Of a stretch of 60,982 nt of DNA, positions 12,501-20,400 are shown in pieces. The notes under the pieces are model-generated. The model was not told where the DNA came from. It saw only the letters and a program-made list of their open reading frames with translations, and ran no database searches. The stretch comes from Algoriphagus sp. A40 (GTDB lineage: Bacteria; Bacteroidota; Bacteroidia; Cytophagales; Cyclobacteriaceae): the NCBI RefSeq assembly GCF_002002735.1, contig NZ_MUNY01000043.1, positions 1 through 60,982 of the forward strand, given 5' to 3'. A program made the translations under genes and the position numbers. Positions within the stretch are counted from its first letter, which is position 1. The number at the start of each line of letters is the position of its first letter.

Positions 12501-13575
12501 TTCATCTGCTTCGATAAGACAAGGTGCATCTGGGGCCTCCGGCGGTGGTGGCGCGGCCTTCGGAACGGATGAATCCGCTGGTGGTGCAGGAAGTACCGGC
12601 TCCATTGGAGGAACCGGATACGGAGAAACTTCAGGTACCGGCGGCGGCGGCGGTGGTGGGGCAGCCGGATCAGGCGGAGCTGCAGGCTATACAGGAGTAA
12701 TGACCGGAGGATCAGGAGGAATCGGGGTGGCTAGGACTATTTCCGGTGAGAATATATATTACGGCGCAGGAGGAGGAGGCACATCTTCCGGAGCAATCAC
12801 CAATGTGGCAGGAGAAGGTGGAAATCCTTACACCATAGCCGGGGTGGATTATTTTGCAGGAGGCAGTGCAACCAATAACGGAGTAGGACAATCCCCAACA
12901 ACTTATGGTTCAGGCGGTGGTGCAGGTAGAATTGGGGGTGCTTCTGGCTTCCCTGGGGTAATCTATATCCGTTATCCCAACTTCCGTATCCTTCCTATAG
13001 AGTTCTTGTTCTTTAATGCCAAGTATAATCCGATCTTCCGTTCGGGTGACCTGACATGGGAGACGGCAAATGAATGGGAAAATGACCGATTCGAAATCGA
13101 GCGATCTGTCAATGATGTCAAGTCTTGGGAAACTATCGGACAGGTGCAGGGTGCCGGCTATTCCGATCAGGCAGTGGAATATGTCTATCAGGATATGAAA
13201 CTTCCATTGGCAGGTGGAACAATCTTCTACCGACTGAAGCAGATTGACTTTGACGGGGATTTTACGTACAGCGATACCAAGGCTATCCAAGTCGAGGCGA
13301 TGGCTGGAACTACTTATTGGAGAGTCTATCCGAATCCGACTACCGGGAATCCGACCCATCTGGAAATGATCGATACCGGAGCGTACGATAATGAGGAAAT
13401 TACAGTCAGGGTGATTTCTGCAACCGGTGTGTTTGAAGTGATCGAAGGCACATCAAGTAAGGAACTGAGCCTTCAGCTTTCCGAAATTTTGAGAACCAAA
13501 GCTGCCGGCATTTATACCGTGGAGATCAGTTGGGGAGCTAATCGTGAGTACCATAAAGTGATTTTGGTTCGATAG
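508..13575 (+). CDS. Giant T9SS-secreted repeat adhesin (4,355 aa)
   Basis: Predicted surface protein exported by Sec and then by the type IX system. ATG 508 is preferred over an upstream in-frame TTG at 469. It gives a 60-residue signal peptide with a long basic n-region and a core ending SVYGQ. Order by residue: 61-190 a beta-helix-like start (also at the N-terminus of the protein at 37263-39569); 381-412 and 482-516 two autotransporter-associated strand repeats (GAGTFTLSGANTYTG type); about 634-748 a Trp-containing Ig-like domain; 760-2990 PKD/He_PIG-like repeats, including four 95-aa and eight 93-aa tandem units; 2992-3190 a jelly-roll, carbohydrate-binding-like domain (ELVINGSF ... AIDDISFG); about 3275-3570 three 98-99-aa repeats; 3895-4156 a glycine-rich domain; 4165-4255 an FnIII-like domain; 4270-4355 a T9SS type-A sorting domain (WRVYPNPTTG ... 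YHKVIL). Most repeats carry two Cys. Ligand unknown; adhesion is inferred from architecture. Confidence 0.9.
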   Translation: MKAFKQHRFCTTPPENRRNGATLFAEQANSKTKVNPTKKALFKFLLLILFFLGIQSVYGQTAGDYRSRVTGQNWTVLNTWERYNGTAWVVPTAGQGYPGQNAVPGIVTIQNGHTVTLNVSPANNIGALTIATGANNSSLTFGGFSLTVTGAVTVEAGTANNITKIIDVGAGSLTCGSMSLATTTNDNRDNEIRISTGTVTVIGNLAMNGAAARNAIRFSGAGLLRLGNGISGGSLIPFTGTVEYYGNGAGGTSSNQTIGNYGYNNLITSGNGTKTLAANTTANGTVTVRAGTTLALSTFNLGSPTSLVLEGGATTGSSITGTGTLTLNGNVTVNDANTGTSGATISAPLALGGNRTFTVADDSTPAVDLTVSSIISGAFNLTKDGAGTFTLSGANTYTGATIVNNGTLRAGAGPQAFGVNSAVTLANTAGAILDLNGNNNTIGSLAGGGATGGNVTLGTGTLTLGNNNSSTTYAGVISGTGGITKTGTGTLTLSGVNTFTGSTTISLGTLQLGATGGLPDASPVVLAGGIIRTGATAGFSDTAGTLGLAGTTNSTMALGTGSHTLNFAASNGVAWTSGRTLNITGWTGLNNSGKIFVGNNNTGLTPAQLAQITFTGYSPGAIILPDGEIVPNVAYKSRFISADFGSSTWCAGETRDVTVTIQNIGSATWTNSGPDINVGVKWNSNNPNWLDYYIRTDAENLATGLTQPYTLTLTASNNVGAGYTTPLAAGTNNIIFDLVNEGNFWFGNTSGNSVFTSPNITIVNGPTANAGSNQTVCQGGSLAGLGGSIGGTATLGTWDDGGVGGTFVPNATTLNATWTPPATYEGVATLTLTASGGSCPPTSASKTVRVIGVDGISPNQTVCSGSLPEKMDIFSATGTIQWQRATNPGFSSPTNVGTNSFSLLPAEAGAVTATTYFRAVISEGSCAGVNSPTIIVTVPSNNTETATTSPNYSGCVNAPITPILFTTTGATNIGTPVNLPPGLTAIFVGNSVAGTITISGTPTTTMGSPFSYSIPLTGGCGAINAIGIITLDQSSIINDMTRTVCSGSPFSAIPANGTDGVVLATTTYSWSAPVVTGGITGGAAGTGTFATGITGTLVNPTNTPRTATYSVTPRVGTCDGDPFDVVVTVNPTPVIPNQTIQICSGELFTLLPINGSPTAATIVPAGTTYTWTVADNPNVTGEADQGGPQPSISQTLTNISNTVQTVTYSVTPKSGAAGSCQGTPFTVTVEVRPTPVIPNQTVQICSEAPFTVGPINGSPSAATIVPAGTTYTWTVADNPNVTGESNQGGPQPLISQILTNTSNTIQTVTYTVIPTSGAAGSCIGNSFTIDVEVLPRPSITPMTASVCSGELFTVSPVNGTNGIVPAGTSYSWSVVSVTGGITGAGPGSGSNINGTLTNPTNTAQTATYSVIPSVGGCAGTPFTLTVTVNPAPAVTAMAESVCSGELFTASPANGTNGIVPAGTSYSWTVQSVTGGITGAGPGSGSNITGTLTNPTNTAQTATYSVIPSVGGCAGTPFTLTVTVNPAPAVTAMAESVCSGELFTASPANGTNGIVPAGTSYSWTVQSVTGGITGAGPGSGSNITGTLTNPTNTAQTATYSVIPSVGGCAGTPFTLTVTVNPAPAVTSMTSAVCNGDPFTVTPANGTNGIVPTGTTYSWTLVNVTGGMTGGASGSGTSITGTLNNPTTSQQTATYSVIPTSGSCVGSSFTVTVTVNPLTNLTDQPSTLNYEVCFGDGFAPISVTATGANLTYQWYSNTTNINSGGTLISGATSANFTPPSTPEGEAYYYTVVTGTCGTVTSNVSGKYTVSPPDTQFTTNLTNTPQTICPGGSFTPISAVATGPNLTYRWYSNTTPSNSGGTLIAGETSGSFTPPNTVFGPIYYYVEAKSDCGTVPSQVSGAFTITGSTSAAPDQTVCLNTALNPVITHSTTGTTGIGTITGLPPGVTATWAANAITISGTPTSTAGSPFNYSIQLIGACTNQYATGTITVDPIPTVTNATLTQTICSGETTTAVTLTSAVPGATFTWTATATAGVTGFTASGTNTIPVQTIATTGTDQGTVTYAITPSFNGCPGPTTNYTVLVNPKPTVTNASLTQTICSGETTTAVTLTPSVPGATFTWTATATAGVTGFTASGTNTIPVQTISTTGTDQGTVTYAITPSFNGCPGPTTNYTVLVNPRPTVTNASLTQTICSGEATTAVTLTSAVPGATFTWTATATAGVTGFTASGTNTIPVQTISTTVTTQGTVTYAITPSFNGCSGPTTNYTVLINPKPTVTNASLTQTICSGASTTAVTLTSSVPGATFAWTTTATAGVTGFTASGTNTIPAQTISTTGTDQGTVTYAITPSFNGCPGPTTNYTVLVNPIPTVSNPSLTQTICSGETTTAVTLTSAVPGTTFAWTATATAGVTGFTASGTNTIPVQTIATTGTDQGSVTYAITPSFNGCPGPTTNYTVLVNPKPTVTNASLTQTICSGETTTAVTLTPSVPGATFTWTATATAGVTGFTASGTNTIPVQTISTTGTDQGTVTYAITPSFNGCPGPTTNYTVLVNPRPTVTNASLTQIICSGETTTAVTLTSAVPGATFTWTATATAGVTGFTASGTNTIPVQNISTTGTTQGTVTYAITPSFNGCPGPITNYTVLVNPIPTVSNPSLTQTICSGASTTAVTLTSAVPGASFTWTATATAGVTGFTASGTNTIPVQTISTTANTQGTVTYSITPSFNGCPGPTTNYTVLVNPRPAISPSPITTSICSGQTFDISPVNGTNGLVPTGTTYTWTVANNGNVGGETDQTTPQPSISQTLTNITTSVQTVIYTVTPRNGTCPGASFEVQVNVNPIPTVIDPADQTLCSGTSTAAVNFTGNGVSGVVYNWTNSNTSIGLAAASGSGDIPAFTTLNTGSSPVTSTITVTPVANGCSGTPQTFTITVNPTPVVSIQADYCVVAGKVRLTANSSVSGVTWSWNTYPVQTTQTIDVDIAGTYVVTATSGASCVGIGSISVAEELVINGSFTAGNTVDPAGITGFATDYMYLEDLTGVNDELIQDDGTRGYSITTNGQNVHTLFFGQDHTNNVVGPRNMMIVNGKGGALRIWEKTITVKPNTEYYFSAWAMSVNAVGPFARLRFQVNGAQVGTIANLLSGVNDNTNNGWQRFNGTWNSGSVSGPITVQIVNLEPALGGNDFAIDDISFGTFSTFIELTSPVDSDNQTVCQNFPIDDITYAARSSIAGPTVSGLPSGVTTSWNGVTLRFTGTPTASGTFTYTVTNTGNCSPATVTGTITVLSTPTSGIISADQVICSGGDPVTIVSSTNGTGAGLIDYLWESNTNLTTPNWTTISGETGATYDIPAGLITTTQFRRTTIATSGTVVCQSIPTEPVQVTVQAVPTPGVIAGAQTICSGGDPANLTNATFGTGSGTITYRWESAVSPFSSWTAISGADGGTYNPPSGLIATTQYRRVTISTTNGILCESIPTNPIQVTVQSTPTAGVIAAAQTICSGEDPAAFTSTIDGTGDGTITYRWESAVGPFSSWTAISGADGATYIPPSGLIATTQYRRVTISTLNSVACESAPTTPVEVTITPTNTVTPVTPNPSLCVGVGISTIIHTTTGATGIANDGVSGANGLPLGISATWSGNTITIMGIPVEQGVFPYSILLTGGCGSVNATGTITVDNPSYPITNIDVVNPTSLPGSSTFTVYSPNMTPGTYEIRYSTNGVNGGANNVLTTVVVSTSGQFTLTSPLYSNEGTTVLTINSIQRIIPNPADPCPYFPPNNNTAIYGFGCSSEYLQTGVGEAFFVPADVFEITVTAYGDNSPSDSQTMPVIPGGVINIGVAGNTIFATESPVATASPADYIVSAIGPNGRIVFTYDCSPPPPCSSPGDVYQYTDSEGYTVIRVTGDCSGWTWSAPDGLDEFEVLVVGGGGGGGYGEAAGGGGGGAVIYEQYTGITMSGLPGLQGASFTITPGGLGLGATTSANKGGNGQSSSMTGPAFNHSGGTFTNFSADGGGGGGSTNSSASIRQGASGASGGGGAAFGTDESAGGAGSTGSIGGTGYGETSGTGGGGGGGAAGSGGAAGYTGVMTGGSGGIGVARTISGENIYYGAGGGGTSSGAITNVAGEGGNPYTIAGVDYFAGGSATNNGVGQSPTTYGSGGGAGRIGGASGFPGVIYIRYPNFRILPIEFLFFNAKYNPIFRSGDLTWETANEWENDRFEIERSVNDVKSWETIGQVQGAGYSDQAVEYVYQDMKLPLAGGTIFYRLKQIDFDGDFTYSDTKAIQVEAMAGTTYWRVYPNPTTGNPTHLEMIDTGAYDNEEITVRVISATGVFEVIEGTSSKELSLQLSEILRTKAAGIYTVEISWGANREYHKVILVR
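3933..4515 (+). repeat. Two tandem PKD-like units of about 100 aa
   Basis: Two adjacent copies inside the giant, each opening with the phrase VIPNQT(I/V)QICS and containing the phrase TYTWTVADNPNVTGE. A more divergent third copy lies away from them near 8740-9000 (TYTWTVANNGNVGGE), which shows that units have been copied to non-adjacent places. Confidence 0.7.
4546..5685 (+). repeat. Four tandem 285-bp (95-aa) PKD-like units
   Basis: Units start at 4546, 4831, 5116 and 5401, exactly 285 bp apart. Each begins at the first Cys of the unit (VCSGELF, or VCNGDPF in unit 4) and has a second Cys in the GGCAGTPF or GSCVGSSF phrase. By eye, units 2 and 3 differ at a single base (GGACTGTG versus GGACCGTG) over about 264 bp, then diverge in the last 21 bp. 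Units 1 and 4 are more diverged. Confidence 0.9.
6481..8712 (+). repeat. Eight tandem 279-bp (93-aa) PKD-like units
   Basis: Units start at 6481, 6760, 7039, 7318, 7597, 7876, 8155 and 8434, each exactly 279 bp apart. Each opens PTV(T/S)N and carries LTQ(T/I)ICSG, the phrase GVTGFTASGTNTIP and a second Cys in FNGC(P/S)GP. Unit 2 (6760-7038) and unit 6 (7876-8154) appear identical at the nucleotide level, and the second halves of units 1 and 5 differ at about two bases. This gives a higher-order period of four units (1,116 bp). Confidence 0.92.
10330..11215 (+). repeat. Three tandem 98-99-aa Ig-like units
   Basis: Three copies inside the giant, whose conserved Cys codons lie near 10366, 10663 and 10957 (spacings 297 and 294 bp). 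They share the phrases CSG(G/E)DP, YRWESA and TTQ(Y/F)RR. Units 2 and 3 are clearly closer to each other than to unit 1. Confidence 0.8.
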
Positions 13576-13600
13576 GGCTTAATAAAACAAGCCTAAAAAA

Positions 13601-13639
13601 TCATCCCAAATTGGAGTCCTGTCCTCCAAATTGGGATGA
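13601..13639 (+). terminator. Hairpin terminator after the first giant gene
   Basis: A 16-bp stem (TCATCCCAAATTGGAG paired with its near-perfect complement; one mismatch) around a 7-nt loop, 25 bp after the stop codon and followed by the T-rich ATATTTTTG. It is a good candidate factor-independent terminator for the 4,355-aa gene. Confidence 0.7.
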
Positions 13640-13671
13640 ATATTTTTGAATTCACTGTAAAAAGACTTGCT

Positions 13672-14102
13672 GGAAATGATTGGGCTAAAGCCCGGATCTG
13701 CTGTGTCTAAATTCTATCCCCCAGCTAAAGCTGGAGGCAATTGAATTTAAATCCCGAAAAATCTACTGTCCAATGAATAGGAATGTGGCTTTAGTCCATT
13801 TCTCTATGATCCATAATCTCAATCGGGCTTTAGCCCAAGATTATAATAATTGATTGGGCTGAAGGCCGGAACTGCTCTGTCTAATTTCTATCCCCCAACT
13901 AAAGCTGGAGGCAATTGAATTTAAATACCCAAGAAAGCTATTGTGCAAGGAATATAGATGTGGCTTTGGCCCATTCCTCTAGGGATCATTCTCTCAATCA
14001 GGCTTTAGCCCAATTTTCACAAAACGCGATTAGGAATTTGCCTTTATCCGCCAGGCAATTGGCTGATTTTATAAATCCCCAAATGAAGCTGGAGGCAATT
14101 GA
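13672..14102 (+). repeat. Degenerate three-copy hairpin repeat, REP-like
   Basis: Fills most of the gap between the two giants, which has no convincing gene. Two diverged tandem copies about 174 bp long start near 13678 and 13852. Both carry the palindrome TGGGCTAAAGCCC (or a variant), the block AAAGCTGGAGGCAATTGA, and a second palindrome CGGGCTTTAGCCC. A third partial copy of the GCTGGAGGCAATTGA block lies at 14088-14102, 184 bp further on. This pattern resembles the short palindromic intergenic repeats (REP/BIME type) common in Bacteroidota. No transposase is nearby. Confidence 0.65.
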
Positions 14103-14192
14103 TAAGTGAATCGAAGAAAGGTTTCCTGAATAAGACGAGTACTTTGTCAACAGTCCAGATAGAAAGGGCGGATTAAAAATCCTAGAACAAGT

Positions 14193-14215
14193 CCTCAGAA
14201 TTGCAAATTCTGAGG
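14193..14215. other. Perfect 10-bp stem hairpin upstream of the second giant
   Basis: CCTCAGAATT and AATTCTGAGG separated by the loop GCA, with no T-tract after it. It could be a leftover repeat or a leader structure; it lies before the weak promoter-like TACTTTTA at 14353-14360. The function is unknown. Confidence 0.4.
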
Positions 14216-14478
14216 AACGGGATTCCAGGCCCTAAACCAAGGAATCTAAGTATCAGGGGGATACTAAATCAGCCAATTTCCGAACAGGAATATATAATTT
14301 TCTAAGAACTGGGATTTTCGGCTATTTTTCGACTTTCAAATGCATTTTTTTGTACTTTTACGGAGCTTATCCCTTGCCCTTAAGTTCAGCAATGCTGCCA
14401 AAGATTTCCATTTTGATTTTTATAGGCTTTTTTTCTTCTTTTTTGGTCCGACTGGGGGTTGAAAAGGCGGAAAAAACT

Positions 14479-17400
14479 ATGGCTTCGGGTGAAACTTCCG
14501 GCAGGCAAAACTCCCAAGATCTTTCCAATAATTCAGGAGGCAGTTCTTTGTTGAAAAGGGCGGTTGCCGGGTTTTTGGTCTTTGGGGTGGTATTTTTCTT
14601 AATTGGAATTACGGAGTCTTTCGGACAATCACAGATATTTAATGCCAGTGGAAACTTTCCTGTCCCTCACAAAATCACTAATGTCCAGCTCGATATCTGG
14701 GGAGCAGGTGGAGGTGGAGGTTTTATCAATAGTAGAAGACCCGCTGCAGGAGGGGGAGGAGGAGCTTTTGCTCGATACAATTCATTTGGAGTCACACCAA
14801 ATGCAACAATTGCTGTAACTGTTGGAACAGGTGGCAATGGCCAAACCAGTACTTCTGCTTCAACTAACGGAGGACCATCTACCTTTGGTGGTACGATTTC
14901 GGTAAATGGGGGTATAAGAGGTAATGGCAATACACCCGGAGCTGGAGGTGTTGCCGGTACAGGCGGAAATATAAACTCTGCGGGTGGTCCCTCTGTACCT
15001 GCTTCATCCAGCAATGACCGAGGAGGTTCAGGTGGGGGAGCTGCTGGCAGTTCTACCGGTATCGGGGCATCTGGTTTGACTTCTGGAACAGGTCCAGCTG
15101 GTGGAGCAGGCGGAACTGGAGTAAATGGCGCTGGATCAGGAGGAAATGGTGGAGCAGACGATGCTGTCGGTGTCAACGGCTCACCTCCTGGTGGCGGTGG
15201 CGGTGGAGAAGGTGGACAAGGCACATCCGGTGGTGCAGGTGGAAATGGACGAGTGATTGTCACTTGGGCATGCTCGACTACATTAACCTCTGGTGCTGGA
15301 ACCAATAACCCCACGGTATGTCAGGGAACTGGTATAGGTCCAATCACTTTTGTGATCGCTGGTGGTTACGGAGCTACTGTCACTGGATTACCCACAGGGG
15401 TAACTGCAAGTTATGTAGATGGCGACTTGACAATCAGCGGGAATCCAACAACTTCTGGTTCATTTACTTACACTATAACCCCAACTGGCAGTTGTACTAC
15501 TACAACAGCCACGGGAACCATCACCGTCACACCCAACAACACGGCCGGCACCATCTCCTCAAATACGTTTTGTGCAAATTCTCCCCTTCCAGGCGGAGTG
15601 ATTCAATCCACCACAGGAGCAACTGGAATTGATGCTGCCGGGGCGACTGACCTTCCTCCTGGTGTAACTGTGTCTTGGGCCAGTAACCAGATTACCTTTG
15701 CAGGCACTCCGAATACAGAAGGAACTTACAGTTATTCCATCCCCATGACTGGCGGCTGCGGGGTAGTGAATGCTACTGGAACCATAACAGTCACGGGTAA
15801 CAACACTGCCGGAACCATCTCTTCCAATACATTTTGCATAAATTCTGCACTTCCCGCTGGAGTAACCCAATCTACTACGGTTGCTACAGGGATAAATGCT
15901 GGAGGTGCCACAGGACTTCCTCCAGGTGTAATTGTGGCTTGGGCCAGTAACCAGATTACTTTTACCGGGACTCCCACTACGGCAGGAACTTTCAACTATT
16001 CCATTCCTTTGACTGGTGGTTGCGGAGCGGTCAATGCTACCGGAACCATAACCATCACACCTAGCAATACGGCCACTCCTGATGCCGGTGCAGACAGAAC
16101 TCTTTGTATTAATACCGCATTGCCAGCCGGCTTTACGTTTACCACTACTGGAGCTACCGGAATCTCAAATCCGGGTGTTTCAGGTGCAAACGGCCTACCT
16201 CTTGGAGTATCAGCTAGCTGGGCTTCAAACACTATAACCATATCCGGAACTCCGACTGCCTCCGGCACTTTCAACTATTCAATTCCTTTGACTGGTGGTT
16301 GCGGGACGGTAAATGCCACCGGAACAATCACGGTCACTGCCAATAATTCGGCCACTCCTACTGCAGGTACAGACAGAACTGTCTGCATTAATACTGCCTT
16401 GCCAGTAGGGTTTACCTTTACCACAACAGGAGCTATCGGAATCTCCAACCCGGGTGTTTCAGGAGCAAACGGACTGCCTGCCGGAGTATCTGCTAACTGG
16501 GCTTCAAACACCCTAACCATTTCCGGAACTCCTACTTCCTCAGGAACTTTCAACTATTCGATTCCTTTAATTGATGGGGGTTGCGGTCCGGCTGTAAATG
16601 CCATAGGAACTATCACAGTATCTCCAAACAACACAACTGGAACAATAACCTTCAATACATTTTGCATAAATTCTGCGCTTCCTGTTGGAGTAGCCCAATC
16701 CACTACGGGAGCAACAGGGATCAATGCTGGAGGTGCCACAGGCCTTCCTCCGGGAATAAGTGTGGCTTGGGCCAGTAACCAGATTACTTTTACGGGAATT
16801 CCCACGACATCAGGAACTTTCAATTATTCCATTCCTTTGACGGGTGGTTGCGGCCCAGGGAATGCGATCGGAACCATAACCATCACCCCTAACAATACTG
16901 TAATTCCTAATGCCGGTGCAAATCGAACACTTTGTATTAATTCCGCATTGGCAGCCGGTTTTACTTTTACTACAACAGGAGCTACAGGAATCTCCAATCC
17001 GGGTGTCTCAGGTGCAAACGGCCTGCCTGCCGGAGTATCAGCTAGCTGGACATCAAACACCATAACTATATCCGGAACTCCAACTGCCTCCGGCACCTTC
17101 AACTATTCCATTCCTTTGACTGGCGGTTGCGGGGCGATAAACGCAACCGGAACTATCACCGTAGATCCAATCCCAACTGCTGATCCAGGGCCTGCCTTAT
17201 TTTCGATTTGTCAAGCTGGTACTTCGGCGGTAATGGGCGGTAGCTTTGGTGGAGGAGCCACAGGAGGAACATGGAGCGGTGGAGCTGGAACTTGGACCAA
17301 TGCAAACGATCCGGCCAACGCAACCTACACTGCAAGTGCATCTGAGTCAGGAAACGTCCTGCTCACCTTGACTACAACCGGCGGTTCCTGCACGCCTATT

Positions 17401-20400
17401 CAAGTGACAAAATTTATTACTGTAAATGCTAACCCCATTATCAATGTGGGAGCGGCCTTACCTGCGATCTGCCAAGGTGCGACTTCTATTGCTATGGGTG
17501 GAAGTGTCAGTGGCGGGGCTACCACCGGTACTTGGAGTGGCGGAGCAGGCACCTGGACCAATGCCAACGATCCTGCTACCGCAACCTATACGGCTGGTGC
17601 ATCAGAATCAGGTGCTATTACCTTATTCTTGACCGCCAGTAATGGTACCTGCGTTTCGAGTAGTACCAAGACTATTACAGTTAATCCAAATCCAGTGATT
17701 AATGTTGGGCCTGCAATAACTGCGATTTGCCAAGGTCAACAATCTGCAGCCATGGGAGGGAGCGTTACAGCAGGTGCTTCAGCCCTTTGGACGGGCGGGG
17801 CCGGAACTTGGACTAACGCGGATAACGCAACCACTGCGAGATATACTGCAGGAACATCCGAATCGGGAGTCATTACCTTAACCTTGACTTCAACACTTGG
17901 ATCCTGTACAGTCTTTGCTACAAAAACCATTACCGTAAATCCAAATCCAACAGTTTCAGCAGGAACTGCATTTACCAGTCCTATCTGCCAAGGCCAGCCT
18001 TCACCGGCAATGGGAGGAAGTGTGGGCCCAGGTGGTGCCACAGGACTGTGGACAGGTGGTGCCGGTACTTGGACCAATGCAAACAACCCTGCAACAGCAA
18101 CTTATACTGCAGGAACATCAGAATCAGGTACGATCACCCTCACCTTGACTGCCACATTGGGTACTTGCACGGCAGTTACAACAAAGACAATCACTGTTAA
18201 TCAATTACCTTCCGTCACTGCTACTCCAGCATCCCAGTTTAGATGTGATAACATTGGTTCGGGTACTATTATTACCCTTTCAAATGCACCAATTAACCTA
18301 GCCGGAACCACCTATGAATGGACTCGAACCAACCCGGCAGGTCTAGTGGGAACTGGAGCAGGTACTGCTCTTTCAGGAACTACCTCCGGAACTACCTTAG
18401 TAGGTACATATAAAAACAACACGACTGCTAACATAACTACAACCTATACCATTACTCCGGTGGGACCGGCTCCTACTTTTTGCCGGGGTGTGCCGGTGAA
18501 TGTGACCGTGACAATTTATGCCCCTCTGGTAGCGCCAGTGATCAGTGATGATCAAGGAGTTTGTGTGGGAGGTGTCCCTAATTCTCTAAATGGAACTTCC
18601 GCTACCGGTGGAAGTGGAAGTTATTCTTACCAATGGCAAAGTAGGACTTCACCTACTGGCTGGTCAGCTACTGATAACATTGCAGGTGCAACCGGGTTGA
18701 CTTACCAGCCTCCTGCTGTAGGTTTGTTTGACCCTACCATTTACTACAGACTAGTAGTCACTGATAACATTTGCGGAAATGCGTTACCAAGTAATGTAAT
18801 CACAGTTGAAAATATTCTTAGTTTTGGTAATCTAGCAACAACGACCCTAAGCAATACGCCGTCCACTACCCCATTTTGTCCTGGTGGTACATTTTCCTCA
18901 TCAGGGTCACCAATTAGCATTTCTACAGCTAACCATGCATCCTTCCTATCCTATAGATACATTTTAAGTTATGACCCCAATTTTATAACTCCTGCGTCAA
19001 CTGGGCAAATAATAGGTACTACCGTTTCTTCAGGCTTTTTAGCTACCACTACAGCTAATCTTCCGCAGTTTACAGTTACCAATACTACCAATACAACTGT
19101 AACAACAACAATTGAGGTCATTCCTATCGCTTATTTAGGTTCTACGGAACGATGTAACATAACATCAGTATCGTTTCCGGTAACGATCAGGCCAACTCCT
19201 GTCCTTACAGCGACGCCTGCCTCGCCGACCATCTGCAGCGGTAGCGGTACTGCTATTACTTTAACTAGTAACATCACCGATAATCCAACTACCTATACCT
19301 GGACAGCAAGCCAAATTAGCGGGCCAATTGGATCTATAACTTTTGGACCGGGGCCTACCTCGGGATCAGGTCCAATAAATCAAACGCTTACAAATACCGG
19401 CACTGTACCTGCTGTAGTTCGATACATCATCACACCGAGCTCCATGGGATGTACGGGAGCCTCGCGAACTGTAGACATTACAGTTACGCCAACGAATACA
19501 ATTACAAGGACTTCAGCACCCGCCACAACTAACCAAACTGTATGCAGTGGTGTCGCCATCACCACTATCACCTATGCTACCACAGGGGCGACGGGAGCTA
19601 CTGTCTCAGGATTACCAACTGGAGTAACCGGGGTATGGTCAGGAAATGTTGTTACTATCAGCGGAACACCAAATGTGCCTGCAGGAGGAACATTTACTTA
19701 CACGGTCAATATGACGGGAGGCTGTACCTCAAGTCAATCCGCTCCGACAGGTTCCATCATAGTAAATCCAATCCATACCATCACAGCAGGAAGTGACAGA
19801 ACAGTTTGTCTAAATGCTCCAATGACGGCTATCACCCTAACTTTGGGCGGTGGAGCTACAGGAGCAACGGTAACAGGCCTGCCAGCAGGTGTGATTGCTG
19901 GCGTAACAGGCACAACCCTTACGATAAGCGGAACCCCAACCGCCATAGGTCCTTTTACTTACACCGTTACTACTACCGGTAATGCTTGTGCAACAGCCAG
20001 CACAACCGGTATAATAACTGTAAACCCGATTCATACCATCACAGCAGGAAGTGACCAAACTGTTTGTCAAAATGCTTCAATGACTCCTATTACCCTTACT
20101 TTGGGCGGTGGCGCTACCGGAGCAACTGTAACAGGTCTTCCAGCGGGTGTGACATCTAGCGTATCAGGTTCCACATTAACGATAAGCGGAACACCAACCG
20201 CCACAGGTCCTTTTACTTACACGGTAACTACCACCGGCAATGGTTGTACAGTGGCTACCACTGGTGGTACACTTACTGTAACTCCTATCCATGCTATTAC
20301 GGCAGGAAGTAATCGAACAGTTTGTCAAAATGCTCCGATGACAGCTATCACTATGACTCTGGCCGGTGGGGCTACCGGAGCAACCGTAACAGGCCTGCCA

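Noticed and set aside
13915..14109. 64-codon frame between the giants
   Set aside because: It lies in the degenerate 174-bp repeat and includes its palindromes; no start context and no family.
14667..15314. Long minus-strand open frame, proline-rich (215 codons), opposite the second giant
   Set aside because: It is the antisense image of the Gly-rich repeat (GGN reads as Pro). It has no signal or domain and lies wholly inside a well-supported gene.
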